A DNA stretch of 64,000 nucleotides from the NCBI GenBank assembly GCA_016704465.1, contig JADJAD010000004.1:620001-684000 (forward strand), read 5' to 3'. The notes beneath the pieces are model-generated. The model made no database searches. It had not been told where the DNA came from and saw only the letters and a list, made by a program, of their open reading frames with translations. This DNA comes from Gemmatimonadota bacterium. GTDB taxonomy: Bacteria; Gemmatimonadota; Gemmatimonadetes; Gemmatimonadales; Gemmatimonadaceae. The position numbers and the translations under genes are program-made. Shown in pieces: positions 1 to 6,774 of this stretch (position 1 is the stretch's first letter; every line of letters starts with the position of its first letter).

Positions 1-1472
1 TCGACGTGCCGCACTGCGAAGCGTCCGGTCATGCCGCGTGTCACGGTGCCGTCCACCGTGCCGTCGAACGACACCACCCCTCCCACCGGCAGCTCGGCGT
101 CGAGCGCACGGGCCAGCGACAGCGGTACCCGCGTGGCCCGCAGCCGCAGGCCGCTGGTGGTGCCGCCGTCGGTCGTGCCCGCCACGCCCGCTGCGTACAC
201 GGTGAACGCTGCATGCCGCGCCGGACGCACGGCGGCATCGATCGTCAGCTGCAGGCGCTCGAGCGGACCGTCAGCGCGGGCACGACCGCTGACCTCGCCC
301 GCGACGGGAAGCGCCACTCCCGGCACCAGCTGCTCCACGAGTGTCGAGGAGAGCCGCTCGACCGTGAGGTCGGTCGCGGCGAAGCGCGTCACGTCGTCGG
401 TCAGCACCAGCCCGATCCCGCCCGCCAGTCGCATGCTCCCCACCTGCAGCGACAGCTCGCGAACGTCGTACTCGCTGGGGAGGGAATCGCGCAGCACCAG
501 CCGCACGAGCATGCGTCCCGTCCCGCTGTCGGGGAGCGCAGGATACAGCGCACGCACGTCGCCAACCGCGAGGCGGGTCACGTCCAGCGCCGCGATGATA
601 TCTCCGCTCTCCAGCCCCATGGCCACCCGCCCGCTGGCCTCGCTCTCGGGGAGGTGCAGCACCATGCCCGACAAGGTCATGCTATCGGGGCTGGTCCGGA
701 TGGACCCCGCCAGCTGCATCACCTGCAGCACCGGCGGATGAAACGGGGCCGCCACGACGGCGAGGGAGTCCACCTCCAGCGAGAGCCCGGGGAGCGTCGG
801 GTCGGCGAGCACGGCCTCGGTGAGCAGCGCATCGATGGCCGTGAACGACATCCGCTGCTGCAGCCCGGCAGATGAGCGAGTCACGCGCACCCGCGACTGA
901 CCCGCCAGCGCCGCGGCGATCGCGCTGTCACGTGCAGGAGGGGACACGTCGGCGCTCCATGGCCGTACCACCGTCAGCGTACCGCGTCGCAGCCGCAGCA
1001 CCTCGATGCGAATCCAGCTGCCGAAGCCCGAGGTGGTGTCGGCGGGGAGGGTGTCCGCGCCCGGAAAGATGCGCTCGTAGTTCCAACGCTCGTCTGCCCC
1101 CTGCTCCAGCCAGATGACGGGCGTGACCAGCGTGACCTCGTGCAGCCGGACGCGCTGGCCGAACAGGGCGCCGGCATCGAGTCGCGCGTCGACACGCTGC
1201 ACGGCCACGAATGGCGCGCCCGCGCTGTCGGTGATCACGACGTCGTGCAGCGAAAAGCGGTCCAGGATATTGCCGTCGATGCGCCCGATGCGCACGTCGC
1301 CGTGCACCGCCTCCCGGATCGCGCCGAGCGCGATCCGGCGCACGCGCTCCCGACCCAGGTCCGTGCGCGTCGCCGCCAGGTACGCCGCCGTGACGAGCGC
1401 GGCCACGACGGCGAGCAGGACGGCGGATCCTCGCAGCAAGTGCCGCAGCACGTGTCGCAGGAGGCGTCGCAT
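1..1472 (-). CDS. TamB-like translocation/assembly module protein (N-terminal part)
   Basis: The frame is open from an ATG at 1472 to the window edge, so only about the first 490 residues are present. It starts with a short Arg-rich stretch and one membrane anchor at about residues 15-35 (LLAVVAALVTAAYLA), followed by an AsmA/TamB-type region (DVRIGRIDGNILDRFSLHDV), the pattern seen at the start of inner-membrane-anchored TamB proteins that span the periplasm. The ATG overlaps the stop of the upstream BamA-like gene in a TGATG arrangement, so translation is probably coupled. TamB pairs with a BamA/TamA-type barrel, and this neighbour is exactly that, which supports the call. The remaining length and the C-terminal DUF490 domain lie outside the window. 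Confidence 0.8.
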   Translation of the reverse strand, partial: MRRLLRHVLRHLLRGSAVLLAVVAALVTAAYLAATRTDLGRERVRRIALGAIREAVHGDVRIGRIDGNILDRFSLHDVVITDSAGAPFVAVQRVDARLDAGALFGQRVRLHEVTLVTPVIWLEQGADERWNYERIFPGADTLPADTTSGFGSWIRIEVLRLRRGTLTVVRPWSADVSPPARDSAIAAALAGQSRVRVTRSSAGLQQRMSFTAIDALLTEAVLADPTLPGLSLEVDSLAVVAAPFHPPVLQVMQLAGSIRTSPDSMTLSGMVLHLPESEASGRVAMGLESGDIIAALDVTRLAVGDVRALYPALPDSGTGRMLVRLVLRDSLPSEYDVRELSLQVGSMRLAGGIGLVLTDDVTRFAATDLTVERLSSTLVEQLVPGVALPVAGEVSGRARADGPLERLQLTIDAAVRPARHAAFTVYAAGVAGTTDGGTTSGLRLRATRVPLSLARALDAELPVGGVVSFDGTVDGTVTRGMTGRFAVRHV

Positions 1473-3715
1473 CAGAAGGCCGGCCCGATCGCCAGGTGCA
1501 ACGTCAGGCGGCTCACCAGTTGGCTCAGGAACCCCCCGGTGGCCTCCGCCTGGTCAAAGCGCCGCGGCGTGCGCAGGGTCACCAGCTCGAACGTTCCGTC
1601 GGCGTTGGTGACCTGCGTGATGACCGGGAGGCGTTCGACCACCTGCGGGCGGATCCCGAGGTCCAGGCGCACCGGCCCCGCCGGCGTGTCCACCCGTACG
1701 CCGAATCCCGGCGTGACCGTGGCGCTCGCCCCGAGCAGGTCGGAAAAGCGACGGGTGCCCACGATGGCGGCGTCGGCGAAGACCGCCCCCGACACGCCTA
1801 ACGACCGCACGAGCGGAACGCGCAGCTCGATGCTGGCCTCGGCGAGTGACGTCCCACCCAGCGGGCGCGGCAGGAACTTGCTGGCGCGCACCCCCTCGAT
1901 GTTGGGGTCGCACGCCCCGTTCGCCAGCGTGGCAACGGTACACGGATCGGACAGCGTGGTGTCGGTGAGCTGCGCGGGATCGATGGTAAGGATGCGGGGC
2001 CCAAGCTGGTTCTCCCCGTATCCTCGCACCGATCGCGCACCGCCGGAAAAGAAGTACTTGCGCGGGTGCAGGATGGGGCCCGCGTCGGGATCGGTGACGC
2101 CGAGCCGCCGGTTGGTGCTGGCGAGCGCCTTGACCGCGCCCAGGCGCACGCGCCCGGCAAGGACCATGCGGCGCGCGACCACTCGATAGGCGCTCGCCGA
2201 GAGTGCGGCACGGTTGAAGGCAAAGTCCGACGAGGTGATCCCCGACGCGTGTTCGAGGTCGAGACGTCCGCGTACGCCGCGGGTCGGCGCGAGGGGTGCG
2301 TCGGTGCCGTCGTACTGCACCACGAAGGACAGCGGCGCCAGCGGATTCGGCCGGCGCACCACCTCGATCGCCGATGGGACACAGAGGCCGACCGAGACGC
2401 AGAAGTACACGTCCGACGCCTCGATTCGCGAGGACTCCCACGTGTACCCCAGGGTGGCGTCCACCTGGTCCCCGAGCTCCCGGCTGGCAGCGATCGTCGC
2501 CCCGGCACCACGATCCGTCACCACGCCGGGGACGCTGCGTCGGTGCGTGAACATCGACGTGCCGAGCGTTGTACGCGTCCCGAACGCCCATGGCTGCGCC
2601 AGGTCCACGCTGGCCGACCACGTTGGACGCAGGAAGGGCTCGCGCTCGGCACCCGTCGCCCCGTTGGTGACGTCGTAGAAGAAGGCGGTGCCGTTGAGCG
2701 TCGGCGCCAGCAGGTTGCTGATCGTGCCCTGAAGGGTCAGGCGACGCGCACCCCCGAGGAACGCGTAGCGCGTGTACTGCGCATCCAGCTGCAGGAAATC
2801 CAGCGTCGTCAGTCCGCCGGTGAACTCGGATCGATTCAGCGGGGCCTCCTCGACGCGCGCCACGACCGTCTTGGCGCTGTCCGTCGTTGGAAGCACCCCA
2901 AGTTGCACCTCGCGGAACAGTCCCGAGAGGTACGCGTCGCGCTGTCCGCGTTCGACGGCGCTGCGTCGGTACAGGTCGCCGGGCTCCAGTCGCAGCAACC
3001 GGCGCACGGTGCGCTCCGAGACCTGGCGGTTCCCCTCGACGTCGACGCGTTCCACCACCGTGCGCGCCCCGGGGCGCAGCGTCACCGCGACGGGCCCACC
3101 GTTGGTGGCGTTGGAGACGCGCGAGGTGTCGAGCGTCACCGTCGCGTCGGCGTGGCCACGCTCCCACAGCGCCGCGCGTAGCCGGATCAGCGACGAGTCC
3201 ATCACGACCATGTCGAGCGGATCGCCGGCCGCTAGCGGGATCGCACGCTCGACGACCGCCGCGGGAAGGACGCTGTCTTGCTGCACGACGGCGAGTGATT
3301 CAATGCGCGTCGGCGCCTGCTCATCGACCGTGAAGGTCACGCGAACCCCTCCACGGTGCGGTGTAGTCGCGCTGGTGACGACCACGTCGCGGAAACCGCG
3401 CCGCCAGTAATAGAGGCGGATGCGCAGGACGTCGCGACGCAGCTCCGTGCGATCCAGGTGATAGCGCCGGGCAAAGAGCGGTGACCGGCTCACCAGGCAG
3501 AGCGGGGCATAGAGCACGCTGCGACAGGTGGTGGCCTGCGTGACCAGTCCATCCAGCAAGGCATCGGGGTCGACGGCGCGGGCCCCCGCCAGGCGCACAT
3601 CCACGACGAGCGCGCCCGCAGCGTCCGCGGGGTCCTGCCCGCCCGCCGACACCGCCGACATGAGGAAGAGCCCCCCACCGAGGAACCGGCGAAAGGACGA
3701 GCGGGCCACCGTCAC
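1472..3715 (-). CDS. BamA/TamA-family outer-membrane assembly protein with POTRA domains
   Basis: A protein of 747 residues from the GTG at 3715, chosen because it gives a clean signal peptide (FLGGGLFLMSAVSAGGQ) and forms a GTGA overlap with the stop of yihY. An upstream in-frame start at 3775 would bury the signal peptide and overlap yihY further. The N-terminal third holds POTRA-like repeats (RVDVEGNRQVSERTVRRLL) and the C-terminal two-thirds are a beta-barrel of the bacterial surface antigen family, including a GGARSVRGYGENQLGP segment typical of the BamA/TamA lid-loop region and a terminal barrel strand region. It probably inserts outer-membrane proteins together with the coupled TamB-like protein downstream. 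Cysteines at about residues 90-100 and a CDPN loop could form disulfides (inference). Confidence 0.88.
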   Translation of the reverse strand: MTVARSSFRRFLGGGLFLMSAVSAGGQDPADAAGALVVDVRLAGARAVDPDALLDGLVTQATTCRSVLYAPLCLVSRSPLFARRYHLDRTELRRDVLRIRLYYWRRGFRDVVVTSATTPHRGGVRVTFTVDEQAPTRIESLAVVQQDSVLPAAVVERAIPLAAGDPLDMVVMDSSLIRLRAALWERGHADATVTLDTSRVSNATNGGPVAVTLRPGARTVVERVDVEGNRQVSERTVRRLLRLEPGDLYRRSAVERGQRDAYLSGLFREVQLGVLPTTDSAKTVVARVEEAPLNRSEFTGGLTTLDFLQLDAQYTRYAFLGGARRLTLQGTISNLLAPTLNGTAFFYDVTNGATGAEREPFLRPTWSASVDLAQPWAFGTRTTLGTSMFTHRRSVPGVVTDRGAGATIAASRELGDQVDATLGYTWESSRIEASDVYFCVSVGLCVPSAIEVVRRPNPLAPLSFVVQYDGTDAPLAPTRGVRGRLDLEHASGITSSDFAFNRAALSASAYRVVARRMVLAGRVRLGAVKALASTNRRLGVTDPDAGPILHPRKYFFSGGARSVRGYGENQLGPRILTIDPAQLTDTTLSDPCTVATLANGACDPNIEGVRASKFLPRPLGGTSLAEASIELRVPLVRSLGVSGAVFADAAIVGTRRFSDLLGASATVTPGFGVRVDTPAGPVRLDLGIRPQVVERLPVITQVTNADGTFELVTLRTPRRFDQAEATGGFLSQLVSRLTLHLAIGPAF

Positions 3716-4623
3716 GCGGCGTGGCCTGCCACACGAATCGCCCCAGGCTTCGCCTCGGGTTCCCGGCCTCGCCACAACACATATTCGCGGGTGAACTCCG
3801 CGCCAAGCAGGACGATCATGCTCGAATAGTAGACCCAGGCCATGAGGACCGCGATCGTCCCCGCAGCGCCAAAGGGAGATGCCAACGCGCTACGCCCCAG
3901 GTACATCCCGATCAATCGCTGACCTATCCCGAAGAGTAGCGCGGTCGCCAACGCCCCGACCGCGACGTCGTTCCAGGCAAGTTGCACCTCGGGGAGGAAT
4001 CGGTACAGCAGGGCGAACAACGCGGCCGTCACCAGCCACGACACGAGGTGATTCGCCACCGTGACGACATCCAGCCATCCCGGTGTCAGTGCGTCGAAGT
4101 ATGGCGCGATCACGTTCAATGCGCCGCTGACGATGAGCGACAGCAGCAGGAGGAAGCCGATCCCCGCGACGATACCGAGCGAGCGCAACCGACGCCGTAC
4201 CATCACCGCGAGGCCGAACCCCGACGACTTCCGCCGCACGTGCCAGACCTTGTTCAGGGCCGCCTCGAGTTCCATGAATACACCCGTGGCGGCGAAAAGG
4301 AGGCCCAAGACTCCGAGCGCGCTGGCCACGATCCCTTCGCGAGGGGTGCGTGCCCGACGCAGGATCTCCTGCACCGCGTCCGCGGCGCTTTCGCCCAGCA
4401 CGCCGGAAAGCTGGGCGACCACCTCACCACGCGCCGCCTCCCGGCCGAACACGAGGCCGGCGACGGCGATCACGACGAGCAGGGTGGGCGCCATCGCGAA
4501 CAGCGCATAGTACGCGATCGCCGCCCCGTGTCGTGGTGCCGAGTGCTCGAACCAGGCGCCGATGGCCCGCGCGGACATCGCGCCCACGTCGCGCACTCCA
4601 GGTCGCTTTCGATCGTTTGGCAT
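3712..4623 (-). CDS. YihY/BrkB-family inner-membrane protein
   Basis: A protein of 303 residues from the ATG at 4623, preceded by GGTGGAG at a good distance; a GTG four codons upstream is less likely. It has the family layout: an N-terminal motif with AIAYYALFAMAPTLL in the first membrane helix, a helix-rich middle with FAATGVFMELEAALNKVW, and in total about six membrane segments, ending with MAWVYYSSMIVLLGAEFT. The family was once labelled ribonuclease BN, which is wrong; its function is not settled. It is first in a three-gene minus-strand set and its stop overlaps the GTG of the BamA-like gene by a GTGA, so it likely belongs to an envelope-biogenesis operon. Confidence 0.88.
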   Translation of the reverse strand: MPNDRKRPGVRDVGAMSARAIGAWFEHSAPRHGAAIAYYALFAMAPTLLVVIAVAGLVFGREAARGEVVAQLSGVLGESAADAVQEILRRARTPREGIVASALGVLGLLFAATGVFMELEAALNKVWHVRRKSSGFGLAVMVRRRLRSLGIVAGIGFLLLLSLIVSGALNVIAPYFDALTPGWLDVVTVANHLVSWLVTAALFALLYRFLPEVQLAWNDVAVGALATALLFGIGQRLIGMYLGRSALASPFGAAGTIAVLMAWVYYSSMIVLLGAEFTREYVLWRGREPEAKPGAIRVAGHAA

Positions 4624-4841
4624 TGCCGACTCCACCGAGGTGATGGCGGCGCGCCGAAGCAGGGTCGACGGCGCCGGGCATCGCCAGGCGACCCCAGCTC
4701 AGCTATACACGCAGTCGTCGACCGACGGTCCATGCTGGGCACGCGCGTGTAGCATCTGGGCGCGTGAGGCGCCTGAGGGAAACTGGGGGCCAGTCGGGGG
4801 CGCATCGGCGTTCCAACCCGGGGGCCTCGCCCCCCCCCCGC

Positions 4842-4895
4842 AACGAAGATCCCCGCCCGGGTCGCATCGCAGCCCGGGCGGGGATCCTTCGTTTT
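4842..4895. terminator. Terminator-like hairpin, about 20-bp stem
   Basis: The arm 4842-4861 (aacgaagatccccgcccggg) pairs with 4872-4893 with one bulged base and a loop of about ten. A short T run (gtttt) follows on the plus strand, and the stem ends are A/T-containing on both sides, so it could work in either direction. The nearest gene end is the VOC gene, about 430 bp away on the minus strand. Confidence 0.5.
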
Positions 4896-5254
4896 CGCTG
4901 GCGGAAGTCGGTCGACCAGTTCGACCCACGCGATGCGTGTTTGGCCTCCCTCCTTACCCTCGTCGGACGGCGCCGACTCAGGTTGCCCATACGTTGGTGC
5001 GGGCTCTCAGTCGTGTCCAGCGACCTCACGACCTGTCACGACGGCGGTCGAACGCCCCTCGTGTCGTTCCTCGACAGCGTCCTGCGAAGGAACCCCGCCT
5101 GCGCTCTTGCCGCTCGCAGACGCACACGCAAGATGGGCGCGACGTGCGCGCCGCGATGTCGGGCGGACTCCCCACAAAACGTCGGTCTTACACGGTTGAC
5201 CGAACTCGACAGTTCCTTGGCCGAGACACGTCGATCGCCGCGCGCTGCGCAAGC

Positions 5255-5287
5255 AGGCCCGCGAAAAGGCCCGCGAAAAGGCCCGCG
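5255..5287. repeat. 12-bp tandem repeat, about 2.75 copies
   Basis: The unit AGGCCCGCGAAA occurs at 5255-5266 and 5267-5278 and in part at 5279-5287. It lies just downstream of the VOC gene stop. No function is evident. Confidence 0.6.
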
Positions 5288-5321
5288 TGCCGTCGCCGTG
5301 GCGTGCGAGGCAACTCCCAGC

Positions 5322-5690
5322 TCAGACGTGCTGGTCCACCAGGACGGGGTTGCCATCCGGATCGACCACCACGAAACTCGCCGGCCCAGTGGTCGACTCA
5401 TCCGCCTCGGTGGTCAACGACACGCCCTGGGCCTTGAGGCTGCGCTGCAACTCTCGTACGTCGGTGAAGTGCGACAACTTCTGGGCGTTTGTGTCCCACC
5501 CGGGATTGAAGGTCAGGATGTTGCGCTCGAACATCCCCTGGAAGAGGCCGATGATGTGGTCGCCGTTCTTCAGGATGACCCAGTGTGTCCCGTCGCCGCC
5601 GAACGACGTGAACCCGAACTTCTCGTAAAAGGCCCGCGAGGCCGCGAGGTCCTTGACCGCGAGGCTGATGGAGAAGGCGCCCAGTTGCAT
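5322..5690 (-). CDS. VOC-family protein (glyoxalase/dioxygenase fold)
   Basis: A protein of 122 residues. The start at 5690 is fixed by GGAGGA six bases upstream; a longer frame has no such site. The sequence has the paired beta-alpha-beta-beta-beta modules of vicinal-oxygen-chelate proteins, with the opening SLAVKDLAASRAFYEKFGF and the closing SFVVVDPDGNPVLVDQHV. Members of this size are usually metal-dependent lyases, dioxygenases or ligand-binding proteins that work as dimers, and the substrate cannot be told from sequence. It lies 108 bp downstream of a small membrane protein gene on the same strand and may be the last gene of the transporter/AhpD-like operon. Confidence 0.85.
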   Translation of the reverse strand: MQLGAFSISLAVKDLAASRAFYEKFGFTSFGGDGTHWVILKNGDHIIGLFQGMFERNILTFNPGWDTNAQKLSHFTDVRELQRSLKAQGVSLTTEADESTTGPASFVVVDPDGNPVLVDQHV

Positions 5691-5798
5691 CGTGTCCTCC
5701 TGACAAGGTGAGTCTGACGGCGGCAGCACGCCGGCCCAGCGCGCGACGGGCCACGCGATGTTCGCGATGTTCGCGCTACGTTCGCGAACTACGCTCGC

Positions 5799-6131
5799 TC
5801 ACGAGGGAGGCCGCCGCTGGTCTCCCCACATCCACAGCGCCAGCGTCAGCATGAGATCGAGGGCGAACAGCGTGCCGAAGATGCGCTTGTTGTGTCGCGC
5901 GAGCCAGAGCGGGAGGAAGATGTCGAAGTTGTCGCGGCGGTCATCGGTGAACCGGGCCGCCACGTCGGTCAGCGGGCAGCGCATGCGGTTGGCGACCAGC
6001 ACGAGCACCTCGACGAGTACCGCACCGACGAGCACGATCGCCGTCGAGAGTCGACCGCTCCAGAGCACGGCGGGTATGCTCACGAGGCAGCCGGCGAAGA
6101 ACGCCCAGATGACGGTGTGCATCACCTTCAC
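5799..6131 (-). CDS. Small integral membrane protein of unknown function
   Basis: About 110 residues from a GTG at 6131 (ATG at 6122 is the alternative). Three to four membrane helices are visible: HTVIWAFFAGCLVSIPAVLW, LSTAIVLVGAVLVEVLVLV and IFGTLFALDLMLTLALWMW. Between helices two and three is a conserved-looking polar segment, RMRCPLTDVAARFTDDRRDNFDIFLPLW, with a single Cys. The family is not recognised with certainty. It starts 62 bp after the AhpD-like gene on the same strand, so the two are probably co-transcribed, which would place a membrane partner next to a thiol/selenol peroxidase-like protein (inference). Confidence 0.65.
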   Translation of the reverse strand: MKVMHTVIWAFFAGCLVSIPAVLWSGRLSTAIVLVGAVLVEVLVLVANRMRCPLTDVAARFTDDRRDNFDIFLPLWLARHNKRIFGTLFALDLMLTLALWMWGDQRRPPS

Positions 6132-6193
6132 CCACCAGAGTGCGCGTCGGGGCTCGAGCCCGTGGGGAACGAGACGTCGTCGCACCACGCCGC

Positions 6194-6760
6194 TTACCCG
6201 GCCGACGGCCCCGTCGCCTCGCCCGCGCGCTCCAACTCCACGCCCAGACCGTCGGCGATGCGGTTCACGAACGCGAAGTACGCCACGATCGCGCAGGCGT
6301 CGTGGATCGCGCGGTCGTCCAGCCCGACCGCCCGAAGGGCGTCGACGCTGGCCGCGGTGATCGATGCCGGCGCAAGCGTCAGGGCATCGGCGTAGCGCAG
6401 CAGTGCCCGCTCGCGTTGCGTCAGCGGCAGCGCCTCGGGGAGCGTGACGGCCAGCAGTCCATCGACCAGCGCGTGCTGGATGTCCAACGCCACCCCTGCC
6501 TGAGAAAGGATCCGACGGAGCCCCGCCCCGTGATGGTGAATTCAATACGGACAGTCGTTCAGCCCGGACACGCGCACCGCCATCAGTTCGCGCTCACGTC
6601 GCAGCAACGGGCCCGGCCCGTGCATGAGCTCACGATAGAGCTCCCAGTGGCGCCGCATCACCACCGGGTGAACGGCGTGCACCTGGATGATGTGGTCCGC
6701 GTCGGGCACTCGCTCCGACGCGGGGAGTTGTCCAGCGGAAACGTACGCGATGTAGGCCAT
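6194..6760 (-). CDS. AhpD-like CMD-domain protein with in-frame TGA (candidate selenoprotein, CPYU)
   Basis: Two adjoining open frames in the same phase (6760-6545 and 6541-6194) are separated by one TGA at 6544-6542. Read through, they give 188 residues with the layout of the peroxidase-related carboxymuconolactone decarboxylase family, from an N-terminal HAVHPVVMRRHWELY to a C-terminal AYFAFVNRIADGLGVELE. The family active site is CxxCxxxH; here it reads C70-P-Y-[TGA73]-I-H-H-H77, so the TGA falls exactly on the second catalytic Cys. CxxU is a known arrangement in AhpD-like selenoproteins. A hairpin follows the TGA (see 6515-6531). The gene starts 14 bp after the transporter stop. The alternatives are a TGC/TGT-to-TGA mutation or a base-call error. 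No sel genes lie in the window, so decoding is unproven. Confidence 0.72.
6515..6531 (-). promoter_or_regulatory. Candidate bacterial SECIS hairpin after the in-frame TGA
   Basis: In mRNA sense, ten bases after the UGA comes ACGGGG, a five-base loop CGGGG, then CUCCGU: six base pairs including one G-U. A further three pairs (AUC with GAU, 6534-6532 with 6512-6510) can form below a two-base bulge. The apical loop starts 16 bases after the UGA and has G in its second position, within the usual range for bacterial SECIS elements. In a GC-rich gene such a hairpin can also arise by chance. Confidence 0.4.
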
Positions 6761-6774
6761 GAGGTCTCAGGAGT

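Larger units (their letters stand above)
4624..5321. other. Gene-free stretch of about 700 bp
   Basis: No open frame here has a convincing start, ribosome-binding site or family resemblance. It holds the strong hairpin at 4842-4895 and a short 12-bp tandem repeat at 5255-5287. The promoter of the yihY-BamA-TamB operon should lie in its left part, but no box was clear enough to mark. Confidence 0.5.

Noticed and set aside
31..1117. Several long plus-strand open frames
   Set aside because: They are antisense to the TamB-like frame, which has a signal anchor, a coupled start and family similarity; the plus frames give only Arg/Pro/Ser-rich sequence.
4624..5321. tRNA or other structured RNA gene in the gap
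   Set aside because: No cloverleaf or known RNA motif could be traced by eye; only a terminator-like hairpin is present.
6194..6493. Calling the AhpD-like locus two separate genes or a simple pseudogene
   Set aside because: Both parts are in the same phase, separated by one TGA placed at the catalytic Cys, with intact family features on both sides.
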